Shown piece after piece: positions 32,887 to 41,688 of a DNA stretch of 64,000 nt (positions are counted from its first letter, which is position 1; each line of letters starts with the position of its first letter). A program made the translations under genes and the position numbers. Origin of the DNA: DASUPK01 sp963736305. Its GTDB lineage: Bacteria; Actinomycetota; Thermoleophilia; Solirubrobacterales; 70-9. Location: NCBI GenBank assembly GCA_963736305.1, contig CAVTOD010000011.1, forward strand, positions 47,973 through 111,972. The letters run 5' to 3'. The notes under the pieces are model-generated. The model did not search any database and had not been told where the DNA came from. It saw only the letters and a list, made by a program, of their open reading frames with translations.

Positions 32887-35073
32887 ATGCGCAGGGTGAC
32901 CTTCTCGCGCAACTACACGCTCTCGCTGTCGAGGACGTGCCAGTGCTACTGCAAGTACTGCGCCTTCGCGACGCACCGCGCGCACATCCACGGCCCGGAT
33001 GAGGTCGAGCGCCGCCTCGACGAGGCGGTGCGGCGGAACACGAAGGAGCTCCTGGTGCTCACCGGTGAGCGCCCGGAGGTGAATCCCGAGGTTGCCCAGC
33101 GCCTGCGCGAGTGGGGGCACGAGGACTTCACCTCCTACGTCGTCTGGGCCTGTCAGAAGGGATTGGAGCGCGGCCTGCTTCCGCACACGAACCTCGGCGT
33201 CCTCTCCCGGGAGGACCTGGAGCGCGTGCGGGAGGTGACGGCCTCGCAGGGGCTGATGCTGGAGTCGATCAATTTCGACCTCGTCGTCCATCAAGGCTCG
33301 CCGACCAAGCACCCGGCCAAGCGCCTGGAGACGATCCGGCTCGCCGGCGAGCTCCGGATTCCGTTCACCACGGGGATCCTGGTCGGCATCGGGGAGACGC
33401 CGGAGGAGCGGGTTGCCGCCCTCGAGGCGATCGCCGCGGTCCACGCCGAGTACGGCCACATCCAGGAGGTGATCCTCCAGAACTTCGTGCCGCATCCGCG
33501 CTACTACGGCGCCGAGGTGGCTGACATCGCTGATGAGGCGTCGCGTTTGCGCTGGTCCGGGGCGGCGGACGAGCCTGCCGAGCTTCCGATGCCGGAGTGG
33601 GCGAGCCCGATCTCGGTCGACGACATGAAGCATTTGATCGCGGAGTCCAAGCGGCTGATGCCGGACGTGGGCGTCCAGGTGCCTCCCAACCTTGCCGACT
33701 GGTGGCCCGAGCTCGTCGAAGCGGGAGCAACGGATCTCGGCGGCCTCTCCAGCAACGGCGATCACATCTCCCCGGAGGAGCCGTTCCCGAGCCCTCACCA
33801 GGTGCGCAAGGAACTCGCGCCCCGCGGCTACGCCCTGACGGAGCGCCTGTGCGCCTATCCGCAATACCTCGATCCGGAGTGGATGGAGCAGGGAGTCCTT
33901 GACGTCGTGAAGCTGAAGTACTGGAGCTTCATCCCAAGGCGGGGGTCGGGCCGAAGACAGGAGACCACGGTGGCGCCCGAGGTGGCGCCCCGCGCGATCG
34001 AGAAGGGCCGGCGAGGGGAGGAGCTCAGCGAGGAGGAACTCACAGCGCTGTTCTCGGAGACGCGGCCCGAGGTGATCGAGGACATGCGCGTCGCTGCTGA
34101 CGAGCTCCGGGCCGAGCTGGCGGGGGAGACGGCCACCTTCGTGGTCAACCGGAACATCAACTTCACCAACGTCTGCATCGTCGGCTGCGCGTTCTGCGGC
34201 TTCGGCCAGGGCAAGCGCTCACCCGACGCCTACCTGGTCTCCGAGGACGACTTCGCTGCCCGGATCGAGGAGGCGATCGACTTCGGCGCCACCGAGATCT
34301 GCATGCAGGGTGGAATCCACCCCGACTACACGCTGGAGGACTACGGGCGCTGGCTCCGGTTCGCGAAGGAGTGCGCGCCGGACATTCACCTGCATGCCTA
34401 CTCGCCGATGGAGATCCACTACATGTGCGAGCGCTCGGGGCGTCCGCCGGACTCGGTGTTCGAGTACCTGATCGAGTGCGGCCTCGGGTCGACGCCGGGG
34501 ACCGCGGCGGAGGTGCTCGACGACGGAGTCCGCCAGCGCATCTCGCCCAACAAGCTCCCGGTCGCCCGCTGGATCGAGATCATCGAGGCCTCACACCGCG
34601 CCGGCCTGCGCTCGACCTCGACCGTGATGTTCGGGCACATCGAGGAGCCGCGGGAGCTCGCCCGACACATGCGGGTCGTGCGAGAGCTCCAGGAGCGGAC
34701 GGGCGGGATCACGGAGTTCGTGCCGCTCAGCTTCATCCCATTCAACACGCTCCTGGGCCGCACCCACGGCGTCGAGGAGATCTCCCGTCAGGACAACCTC
34801 AAGCACACCGCCGCCTTCCGGCTGGCGCTCGGCAAGACGATCCCGAACCTCCAGGCGAGCTGGGTGAAGATGGGCCTGGACGCCGCCACCGAGAGCCTGC
34901 GATGGGGAGTCAACGACCTCGGCGGCACGCTGATGGAGGAGAACATCTCCCGGATGGCCGGGTCCAGGCACGGAGTCAAGCTCGAGCCCGACCAGCTCAT
35001 AGACGCCGCCCGCCGGGCCGGTCGGACTCCGGCCCAGCGGACGACCCTCTACGAGATCGTCGAGACCTACTAG
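32887..35073 (+). CDS. fbiC: bifunctional FO synthase (CofG-CofH fusion)
   Basis: 728 residues with two radical-SAM domains making the deazaflavin FO from tyrosine and the flavin precursor 5-amino-6-ribitylaminouracil. The CofG half has its [4Fe-4S] motif CxxxCxxC at 18-25 (CQCYCKYC); the CofH half has another near 430 (CIVGCAFC) and ends with the WVKMGLDAA and WGVNDLGG blocks. Actinobacterial FbiC is such a fusion, whereas archaea use two proteins. TAGGTT lies 9 bases before the ATG. The stop overlaps the stop of the convergent membrane protein. Confidence 0.95.
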   Translation: MRRVTFSRNYTLSLSRTCQCYCKYCAFATHRAHIHGPDEVERRLDEAVRRNTKELLVLTGERPEVNPEVAQRLREWGHEDFTSYVVWACQKGLERGLLPHTNLGVLSREDLERVREVTASQGLMLESINFDLVVHQGSPTKHPAKRLETIRLAGELRIPFTTGILVGIGETPEERVAALEAIAAVHAEYGHIQEVILQNFVPHPRYYGAEVADIADEASRLRWSGAADEPAELPMPEWASPISVDDMKHLIAESKRLMPDVGVQVPPNLADWWPELVEAGATDLGGLSSNGDHISPEEPFPSPHQVRKELAPRGYALTERLCAYPQYLDPEWMEQGVLDVVKLKYWSFIPRRGSGRRQETTVAPEVAPRAIEKGRRGEELSEEELTALFSETRPEVIEDMRVAADELRAELAGETATFVVNRNINFTNVCIVGCAFCGFGQGKRSPDAYLVSEDDFAARIEEAIDFGATEICMQGGIHPDYTLEDYGRWLRFAKECAPDIHLHAYSPMEIHYMCERSGRPPDSVFEYLIECGLGSTPGTAAEVLDDGVRQRISPNKLPVARWIEIIEASHRAGLRSTSTVMFGHIEEPRELARHMRVVRELQERTGGITEFVPLSFIPFNTLLGRTHGVEEISRQDNLKHTAAFRLALGKTIPNLQASWVKMGLDAATESLRWGVNDLGGTLMEENISRMAGSRHGVKLEPDQLIDAARRAGRTPAQRTTLYEIVETY

Positions 35074-35834
35074 GCGCTGCGGCCCTCGCGCGCACCGGCG
35101 GCCGCTCCGCTGGCCGCACCCGTGACCGCGCCACGGATTCGGTCCGTGAGGCTGGGGTTCCCAGCCTGCGTCGCGTTGCGCGCCCAAGCGGTGATCAGCG
35201 CGCTGAGCGCGAAGAACGTCACGAGGGTGACGATCAGCGGCACGAACAGCCCCAGTGCACCATCCCCCGCAAACGCCCCGCTCTTCGTGAAGAGGGCCCC
35301 GAAGGTGAGCGGTTGAACCGCTGCGGCCACCGCGGTCAGCCAGCCGAGCCAGGCCGGGAACGCCCCGCTCCGCAGGAGCACGATCGCCGTCGCCGCAAAG
35401 AACGCCGTGAACGCCGGGATCGCCGCGACACCGACCAGCACGAAGATGTCATTCAGCGCCCGTGTGATCAGCGGGTCCACCCCCTGCGGGCGATAGGCCG
35501 CGACGGCTTCCGCCGCGAGGCCGACCAGCAGGCATGAGCCTCCGATGACGCCGCCGATCAGCGTGATCGATGGCAGCCTCGGCGTGCCGGCGGCGATCCG
35601 CAGCACGCTCGTCAACGTTCCGAGGAACCAGATGTAGAAGAAGAACGCGACCGCCAGAATCACCACCCCGGCGCGGATCGCGCTGTGATGGCTGAGAAAG
35701 TAGCTCGCCCACTCCTGGGACGGTGCGTTCAGGTCCGGCGGCGTCGGGATCACCACTGCGAACGCGATCAGCGCCAGGACAACGAACAGGATGCCGGTCG
35801 CCGCGCCGTACTCCACGTAGCGATCGTCGTTCAT
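35070..35834 (-). CDS. integral membrane protein of unknown function
   Basis: 254 residues with about six membrane helices and a Gly/Ala-rich C-terminal tail (GAVTGAASGAAAGARE). Short hydrophilic loops, no catalytic motif; overall look resembles DUF4386-type proteins. GGAGG lies upstream of the ATG. Its stop overlaps the fbiC stop (CTAG). Confidence 0.75.
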   Translation of the reverse strand: MNDDRYVEYGAATGILFVVLALIAFAVVIPTPPDLNAPSQEWASYFLSHHSAIRAGVVILAVAFFFYIWFLGTLTSVLRIAAGTPRLPSITLIGGVIGGSCLLVGLAAEAVAAYRPQGVDPLITRALNDIFVLVGVAAIPAFTAFFAATAIVLLRSGAFPAWLGWLTAVAAAVQPLTFGALFTKSGAFAGDGALGLFVPLIVTLVTFFALSALITAWARNATQAGNPSLTDRIRGAVTGAASGAAAGAREGRSA

Positions 35835-35889
35835 AGAGCCTCCTCTCTAGATCCCCGGCCGTGGCGATCCTATTCGAGACAATCACGGC

Positions 35890-36879
35890 ATGCGTGCGAT
35901 GGTCCTCGAGGCGCCCGGAGAGCCACTTGTGGAGCATGAGCTGCCCGATCCCGAGCCCGCCGAGGGCCAGGTCCTGATCGAGGTCAGCGCCTGCGGCGTG
36001 TGCCGGACCGACCTCCACATCGTCGATGGCGAGCTCACCGAGCCGAAGCTGCCGCTGGTGCTCGGCCATCAGATCGTCGGCACGGTGATCGGAGCGGGGA
36101 AGGGCGCCAATCGCTTTGCGGAAGGGGACCGCGTCGGCGTCCCCTGGCTCGGCTGGACCGACGGGACCTGCCGCTTCTGCCGCTCCGGCCGCGAAAATCT
36201 CTGCGAGCACGCCAGATTCACCGGCTACGACATAGACGGGGGCTACGCGGAGCGGACCGTGGCCGATGAGCGCTTCTGCTTTCCCATCGCCGGCGAGGGC
36301 TCCGATGAGGAGTCCGCGCCGCTGCTCTGCGCCGGACTGATCGGATACCGCTCGCTTCGCCTGGCGGGGCCTGGGGAGCGGCTCGGGCTCTACGGGTTCG
36401 GCGCGTCCGCCCACATCATCTGCCAGGTTGCCGTCTCTCAGGGCCGGCACGTCTTCGCCCTGACCCGTGAGGGCGACACCGAGTCGCAGGAGCTCGCGCG
36501 CGAGCTGGGGGCCGAGTGGGCGGGCGCGGTCGGGGACCCTCAGGCGTCTGAGCTCGACGCGGCGATCATCTTCGCGCCCGCCGGAGAGCTCGTGCCGGAG
36601 GCCCTCCGGGCCATGGCGCCCGGCGGCACCGTGGTCTGCGCGGGCATTCACATGAGCGACATCCCCGCCTTCCCGTACGAGCTGCTCTGGCGAGAGCGGA
36701 CGGTCCGCTCGGTCGCGAACCTGACGCGACGCGACGGCGAGGAGTTCATGGCACTGGCGCCCACCGTCCCTGTGAGAACGCGGATTCAGGTCTATCCGCT
36801 CGCCGATGCCAACCGTGCGTTGGATGACCTACGTCACGGTAGGGTTCGTGGTGCCGCCGTACTCTCAGTCGGTGGATAG
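35890..36879 (+). CDS. zinc-dependent alcohol dehydrogenase (MDR family)
   Basis: 329 residues. Catalytic zinc ligand Cys38 in ACGVCRTDLH, followed by GHQIVG; the NAD(P) fold carries LYGFGASAHI. The structural-zinc lobe has Cys94, Cys97 and Cys105, but the first of the usual four Cys is Asp91 (TDGTCRFC). C-terminal Rossmann part is shorter than in classical ADH but complete for the AdhP-like group. Substrate unknown. Confidence 0.9.
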   Translation: MRAMVLEAPGEPLVEHELPDPEPAEGQVLIEVSACGVCRTDLHIVDGELTEPKLPLVLGHQIVGTVIGAGKGANRFAEGDRVGVPWLGWTDGTCRFCRSGRENLCEHARFTGYDIDGGYAERTVADERFCFPIAGEGSDEESAPLLCAGLIGYRSLRLAGPGERLGLYGFGASAHIICQVAVSQGRHVFALTREGDTESQELARELGAEWAGAVGDPQASELDAAIIFAPAGELVPEALRAMAPGGTVVCAGIHMSDIPAFPYELLWRERTVRSVANLTRRDGEEFMALAPTVPVRTRIQVYPLADANRALDDLRHGRVRGAAVLSVGG

Positions 36880-36919
36880 GCCTCCCGATGGAGGCCCCGG
36901 GGGGAAGGAAGAGAGCGAA

Positions 36920-37342
36920 ATGCCAGATGTGACCGTCAAGCGCGTCGAGGACTTCGAAGCGATCTTCGGTGGTGGCTTTCGGAGGGCGAGGGCCGGCCTT
37001 GGGGTCAGCTCATTCGGGCTCGCCGTTATCGACCTGCCGCCGAACTTCACTCATTTTCCCGAGCACGATCAGACTCACGACGACCAGGAGGAGGTCTACA
37101 CGGTGCTGTCCGGCCGGGCGATCCTCCACGTCGGCGGTGAGGAACATGAGCTGGAGCCTGGCGTCTTCGCAAGGGTCGGAGCGACCGAGAAGCGCAAGCT
37201 GACCACCGGCGACGAGTCGGCGCGGATCATCGCCATGGGCGGCACACCGGGCAAGATCTATGAGCCTCCGGAGTTCTCCAACGAGGGCACCAAGCCGCCC
37301 TCGCTGAAGGAGCTGGGCTCGAAGAACGGGACGCCGGCCTAG
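36920..37342 (+). CDS. cupin domain protein
   Basis: 140 residues with one cupin barrel: HFPEHDQTHDDQEEVYTVLSGRAILHVGGEE holds the metal-ligand His and Glu of motif 1, and LEPGVFARVGATEKRKL is motif 2, in which the usual final His is not obvious. GGAAGGA lies 10 bases before the ATG. It is 40 bp after the alcohol dehydrogenase and probably in its operon. The stop overlaps the cofE stop (CTAG). Confidence 0.85.
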   Translation: MPDVTVKRVEDFEAIFGGGFRRARAGLGVSSFGLAVIDLPPNFTHFPEHDQTHDDQEEVYTVLSGRAILHVGGEEHELEPGVFARVGATEKRKLTTGDESARIIAMGGTPGKIYEPPEFSNEGTKPPSLKELGSKNGTPA

Positions 37343-38088
37343 CGGAACAGGTCCTCGCCGGCGGGGCGCCGGAGGGCCGCCGCGCCGGGACCGTCCTCGG
37401 CGATCACCACGTCCCCGAGGCCCGAGACGATCGACCCGGGCGCGCCGGAGTCCTTGTCGCGGGTCAGGTCCGCGGCCGATGCGAGCTCGTCCGCGATCGC
37501 GATCAGCGTGGCCGAGAGCTCGCCTCCCTGGCGATCCCGTCTGCCGCGCCAGTCCGCGAGCGGACTGAGGCCCGCGCAGCCGATCGCGACGTCCGCCTGG
37601 CCGATCCTCCAGGCGCGACCGAAGCTGTCGGCGATCACGACCGCCGGCGCGGCTCCAGAGGCCGCCCCGATCTCATCGCGGATCCGCCGGGCGGACTCGT
37701 CGCCGTCGATCGGGAGCAGTGACACCCGTCCTTCCTCGAGATTGGAGGTATCGATTCCGGCGTTCGCGCAAACCCAGCCCTCCTTCGTCTCGGTGATCAG
37801 CACCCCCCGCTCGGCGCGCACGACTCGGGTGCTCTCCGAGAGCACCAGCTCGACCATCGCGGGGTCCTTGTCGAGCTCGGCGGCGAGCTCCCGGGCCCGC
37901 TCGCCCGGCTCCACCTCCGCCAGCAGGCGGACCCGTCCCTCGACCTTGGACACGGCCTTCTGGGAGATCACGACGACGTCGTCCGCGGCCGGGGCGCCCG
38001 CCTCGGCGATCAGACGGCCGAGGTCATCGCCCTCGCGCAGCTCGGGCAGGCCCGTCAGCGGCCTGATCCGCAGCTCGCGAGTGGGCAA
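37339..38088 (-). CDS. cofE: coenzyme F420-0:L-glutamate ligase
   Basis: 249 residues. Adds glutamates to F420-0 with GTP. Family blocks: PLTGLPELREGDDL, DDVVVISQKAVSKVEGR, GVLITETKEGWVCANAGIDTSN, ADSFGRAWRIGQADVAIGCAGL. It equals the N-terminal half of mycobacterial FbiB and lacks the C-terminal nitroreductase-like domain. TTG start, 11 bp after the cofC stop, so translationally dependent on the operon. Confidence 0.93.
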   Translation of the reverse strand: MPTRELRIRPLTGLPELREGDDLGRLIAEAGAPAADDVVVISQKAVSKVEGRVRLLAEVEPGERARELAAELDKDPAMVELVLSESTRVVRAERGVLITETKEGWVCANAGIDTSNLEEGRVSLLPIDGDESARRIRDEIGAASGAAPAVVIADSFGRAWRIGQADVAIGCAGLSPLADWRGRRDRQGGELSATLIAIADELASAADLTRDKDSGAPGSIVSGLGDVVIAEDGPGAAALRRPAGEDLFR

Positions 38089-38099
38089 GGACCGAGTTC

Positions 38100-38789
38100 C
38101 TAGGCGGCGGCCGGCTGCGTGCGGTCGCCGAGCTCCCAGAGGACCTGGGCCGTGCGCGGGGCGGGCTGCGGGTCGAGCAGCAGGCGGTCCCGCAGTAGCG
38201 CGAAGTCCTCGGGCGTGTCGAGGTCGATCCCCATGGACTCGACCTCCTCGAGGGCGAAGCTGATGCCCGCGGCTCGCGCTCGGCTGACATGACGGGAGCA
38301 GCTCTCAGGGCCGAACACCGGGCTGAAGACGTCGGGCGGGGCAAGGACGAGGCCGTTGGTGCCGGTTCCGTGCCGATCGGGGATGATCAGGACGGTCCGG
38401 GGGGAGCGGCCGATGCGGGCATCGAGTTCCTCGGTGTCGAGCATCGGGCAATCGACCGGCAGCATCGCAACGCGCCCCGCGCCCTCCGCCAGGGCCGCGC
38501 GTGCGCCGGCGGCCGCGGCCTCGGAATGGCCCTCGTCGCCCTCCTGGATCAGGACCTTGTGGCCGAACCAGCGTGCCTGGCGGGCGATCGAGGGATCGGC
38601 GGTGACGATCAGGACGTCATCGATGCAGCGGCAGCGCGGAAGCTTCACGATCAGGTCGAGGAAGAGAGCCTCGGCGAGCCGGTTGCGCTCCTCCGCGGAC
38701 AGCGTGCCGTCGAGTCGCCCATTGGCGACCGAAAGCCCCTTCACGGGAACGACCGCGATCGTATGCAGGTTTTCGGAATTCGTCCCCAC
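38100..38789 (-). CDS. cofC: 2-phospho-L-lactate/PEP guanylyltransferase
   Basis: 229 residues of the CofC/FbiD nucleotidyltransferase family. Motifs: IAVVPVKGLSVANGRL (GTP loop), LIVTADPSIA, MLPVDCPML and GTGTNGL. It activates 2-phospholactate, or PEP in actinobacteria, for CofD. GTG start with TAGCCT 8 bases upstream. It could therefore have its own promoter inside the F420 operon, 52 bp after cofD. Confidence 0.93.
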   Translation of the reverse strand: MGTNSENLHTIAVVPVKGLSVANGRLDGTLSAEERNRLAEALFLDLIVKLPRCRCIDDVLIVTADPSIARQARWFGHKVLIQEGDEGHSEAAAAGARAALAEGAGRVAMLPVDCPMLDTEELDARIGRSPRTVLIIPDRHGTGTNGLVLAPPDVFSPVFGPESCSRHVSRARAAGISFALEEVESMGIDLDTPEDFALLRDRLLLDPQPAPRTAQVLWELGDRTQPAAA

Positions 38790-38841
38790 GATTACTCAGG
38801 CTACCGGGTGAGGCGCCATTCATACCCCGGTTGCTGCGGTT

Positions 38842-39783
38842 TTACGCCGGGCCGCTAAAGGTCGAGGCGAACTCGAGGGTCCGCTCGGCGAGCTCGCGCC
38901 GTCCGGCGCGGCCCTCCATGAAGGTCGGGCAGCTCATCACCCGGATCCCTTCCGGGGGCGGATCGGGGTCCTCGGGATCGCAGATCATGCCGTCAAGGAG
39001 CCCCTCGTAGAGCGATGCGGCTCCGGCAGCGGTCGAGGGCCGGCCCACGGCCTGCATGAAGAGGTCGGTCGGGCCCTTGACCACCTGTCCGGCGACGTAG
39101 GGGCTGACCCCCACGACCGGAGCCGCCGCGGCCGCCATCGCCTCGCGCACGGACGGCATGGAGAGGATCGGCCCGATCGAGATCACCGGATTGGATGGGC
39201 CGATCACGATCACATCGGCCTCTCCGATTGCGGCGAGCACCTCCGGAGTGGGCGTCGCCTCGGCGATCCCCTCGATCTGGACCTCCTCGACCGGAGCCTG
39301 GGCGTGCTCGGCCACCAGGTACTGCTGCAGGTCCCGCCAGCCCTCTGCGGTCCTGACCTGCGTCCGCACCCGTTCCTCGCACATCGGAAGCACGGCGGCA
39401 GCTACGCCCAGGCCACGCGCGATCTGGGCCTGCGCGTCGGTGCGGCGCCCGCCCTCGGCGACGAACTCCTTGCGATACAGGCACGCGGCGAGGTCGCGGT
39501 CGGAGAGCTGGAACCAGTCGGGCGTCCCGAGCCTGACCAGGCGCTCGAAGACGATGAACGAATCGTCCTTGATGCCCCAGCCGCGCTCCTCGTCGATCTC
39601 CCCGCTCAGCCAGTAGGTGATCAGGTCGGGGTCGGGGGAGACGTCCACGCCGGCGATCTCGATGTCGTCGGCGGTGTTGGCGATCACGGAGAGGCCCTCG
39701 CCGAGCACGTCCTGCATGCCGGCGGCGAGCTTGGCGCCCCCCGTGCCTCCGGCCATGACGACGCAGCGCCCGATTCCGCTCAC
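38842..39783 (-). CDS. cofD: 2-phospho-L-lactate transferase
   Basis: 313 residues. Couples the GMP-activated phospholactate or PEP to FO. Family blocks: VVMAGGTGGAKLAAGM (nucleotide loop), ANTADDIEIAGVDVSPDPDLITYWLSG, ERGWGIKDDSF, LGTPDWFQLSDRDLA and IGPSNPVISIGPIL. GTG at 39783 with AAGG 6 bases upstream is the preferred start. Located 14 bp after npdG on the same strand. Confidence 0.94.
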   Translation of the reverse strand: MSGIGRCVVMAGGTGGAKLAAGMQDVLGEGLSVIANTADDIEIAGVDVSPDPDLITYWLSGEIDEERGWGIKDDSFIVFERLVRLGTPDWFQLSDRDLAACLYRKEFVAEGGRRTDAQAQIARGLGVAAAVLPMCEERVRTQVRTAEGWRDLQQYLVAEHAQAPVEEVQIEGIAEATPTPEVLAAIGEADVIVIGPSNPVISIGPILSMPSVREAMAAAAAPVVGVSPYVAGQVVKGPTDLFMQAVGRPSTAAGAASLYEGLLDGMICDPEDPDPPPEGIRVMSCPTFMEGRAGRRELAERTLEFASTFSGPA

Positions 39784-39797
39784 GGCCACCTTCGCGC

Positions 39798-40481
39798 CTA
39801 CGACCAGTGGTCGGCCTCGGGAAGGCCGGTGATCTTGATGCCCGCGTGCGTCTTGTACCGGCTGTTGATGCCGATCAGAAGAGCGGTGAGTGGCTCGACG
39901 ATGCGCGCCTGATCGAGCGGGCCGGCGTTGACGGCGCGCAGCCCGTCGATCAGCTCGATCAGCGCCGCGACCCGGCCCTTGTCGGCCTTGCGGTCGCCGC
40001 AGATCAGGACGTCCTCGTCCAGCTGCTCGTCGCCCGCCAGGGCCGGGGCGCTGACGGTATGCAGGGCCGAGATGACGGTGACGCCATCGGGCGCCATCTC
40101 CTGGGCCTGCTGGGCGGCCGAGCCCTGCCAGACGCCGAGGGTTCGCGTCGCCTTCCCGGAGATCGCCGCCGCCAGGGGGACGGTGCAGTCGACGAGCAAC
40201 TGGCCCTCCGCCAGCGCCTCCTTCAGGTTGGTCAGCGTCTCCGACTGTGCTCTGAAGGGCACCGTGAGGAACACGATCGGACCGCGCTTGACTGCCTCGC
40301 CGTTCTCGAGGCCCTCGACCTCGGCGCCCGGGACGGCTTTGCGGAGCCGCTCGGTCGCCTCGAGCGCCCGCTCGGGCTTGCGCGACCCGATCACGATCGA
40401 CTGCCCGGCGCGCGCCAGCCGTACGGCCAGGCCGTAGCCCAGCGCGCCGGTGCCGCCGATGATCGGGATTGGCTCTGCCAC
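39798..40481 (-). CDS. npdG: F420:NADPH oxidoreductase
   Basis: 227 residues. Rossmann loop GGTGALGYGLAVRLA, GSRKPERA for NADPH phosphate, and VFLTVPFRAQ. It moves hydride between F420H2 and NADP, linking F420 to the NADPH pool. First gene of the npdG-cofD-cofC-cofE operon. GTG start with TAGCTT 8 bases upstream, no Shine-Dalgarno. Confidence 0.93.
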   Translation of the reverse strand: MAEPIPIIGGTGALGYGLAVRLARAGQSIVIGSRKPERALEATERLRKAVPGAEVEGLENGEAVKRGPIVFLTVPFRAQSETLTNLKEALAEGQLLVDCTVPLAAAISGKATRTLGVWQGSAAQQAQEMAPDGVTVISALHTVSAPALAGDEQLDEDVLICGDRKADKGRVAALIELIDGLRAVNAGPLDQARIVEPLTALLIGINSRYKTHAGIKITGLPEADHWS

Positions 40482-40525
40482 CGGCGAGCAAGCTACACGT
40501 CGCCGCGAATAGGCTGCCTGGCGCC

Positions 40526-41266
40526 ATGAGGCTCGACGGAAAGAAGGCGCTGGTCACGGGCGGCGCGAGCGGGATCGGCGCGGCGATCGCGAGGCGACTC
40601 GCCGCCGAGGGGGCCGACGTGACGATCGGCGACCTCAATCTGGAGGGCGCGACCGAGGTCGCCGGTGAGATCTCCGGCCTCGCCGTCGAGCTGGACGTGA
40701 CCGACCTCGGCTCTGCCCAGGCGGCCGTCTCCAGCGCCGGAGCACCCATCGACATCCTCGTCAACAACGCCGGAACCGACGAGTTCGGCTTCTTCACCCA
40801 GACCACTCCCGAGCAGTGGGAGAAGGTGATCGCGGTGAATCTGAAAGGAGTCCTCAACTGCACCCACGCGGCGCTCCCCGGGATGCAGGAAGCCGGCTAC
40901 GGCCGGATCGTCAGCATCGCCTCGGAGGCCGGCCGCGTCGGATCGAAGGGCTCGGCCGTCTACTCAGCCGCCAAGGGCGGGGTGATCGCCTTCACGAAGG
41001 TGATGGCGCGCGAAGGAGCTCGCTACGGGATCACCGCGAACGCGATCGCGCCCGGCCCGATCGAGACGCCGCTGTTGATGCAGGCCAAGGAGTTCGGTGA
41101 GATCGGCGAGAAGATCATCGAGACGATGAAGGCGGGCACCCAGCTGCGCCGCCTCGGACAGCCCGAGGAGGTCGCGGCCGCGGTTGCGTTCCTCTGCTCG
41201 GACGATTCCTCGTACGTGACCGGTGAGTGCATCGGCGTCTCCGGAGGGATGGGGATGGTGGGCTGA
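40526..41266 (+). CDS. short-chain dehydrogenase/reductase (FabG/PhaB-like)
   Basis: 246 residues. TGGASGIG cofactor loop at 11-18, NNAG near 83, Ser in SIASEAG and YSAAKGG as YxxxK, C-terminal YVTGECIGVSGGMGM. It could act as an acetoacetyl-CoA reductase, but SDR sequence does not fix substrate. The next gene's ATG overlaps its TGA, so it is coupled to an FlK-like thioesterase. Divergent from npdG. Confidence 0.88.
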   Translation: MRLDGKKALVTGGASGIGAAIARRLAAEGADVTIGDLNLEGATEVAGEISGLAVELDVTDLGSAQAAVSSAGAPIDILVNNAGTDEFGFFTQTTPEQWEKVIAVNLKGVLNCTHAALPGMQEAGYGRIVSIASEAGRVGSKGSAVYSAAKGGVIAFTKVMAREGARYGITANAIAPGPIETPLLMQAKEFGEIGEKIIETMKAGTQLRRLGQPEEVAAAVAFLCSDDSSYVTGECIGVSGGMGMVG

Positions 41267-41640
41267 TGGCGCTCGAGGTTGGCGCGGAGCGCACCGACGA
41301 GTTCGTCGTGGAGGGCCGGCTGATGACCGATGTCGGCGGCACCATCGGCGCGAGCGTCCTCTCGACGCCGGGCATGATCGGGATGATGGAGCGCACGGCC
41401 GCGGTCCTCTCCTTCGAAAACCTCGAAGACGGCAAGGCCACCGTGGGCTTCGAGGTCTGCGTCAAGCACGTCTCCGCCGCAGCCGAGGGCCAGACCTGCA
41501 CCGTCCACGCCAAGCTCCGCGAGGTCGTGGACGGTCGCAAGCTCCGTTTCGACGTCGAGGTCAAGGAGGGGGAGCGGACGATCGGCGTCGGCACCCACGA
41601 GCGCCGGGTGATCGAGATCGGCTCGGTCACCGGCTCGTAG
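41266..41640 (+). CDS. FlK-like hotdog thioesterase
   Basis: 124 residues of the fluoroacetyl-CoA thioesterase-like family. Thr34, Glu42 and His68 match the FlK catalytic triad (Thr42, Glu50, His76) in identity and exact spacing (8 and 26 residues), within STPGMIGMMERTA and VKHVSAA. FlK detoxifies fluoroacetyl-CoA; relatives without the specificity lid act on other small acyl-CoAs. Coupled to the SDR. Confidence 0.85.
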   Translation: MALEVGAERTDEFVVEGRLMTDVGGTIGASVLSTPGMIGMMERTAAVLSFENLEDGKATVGFEVCVKHVSAAAEGQTCTVHAKLREVVDGRKLRFDVEVKEGERTIGVGTHERRVIEIGSVTGS

Positions 41641-41688
41641 AGCTACTCGGCAGAGATCTTCAGCCGCCTCGGGTGTAGGTTGCTGGGA

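Noticed and set aside
38842..40863. Single 673-codon frame covering cofD and npdG
   Set aside because: The N-terminal part is out of frame with npdG and Arg/Gly-rich; cofD homology starts only near 39783.
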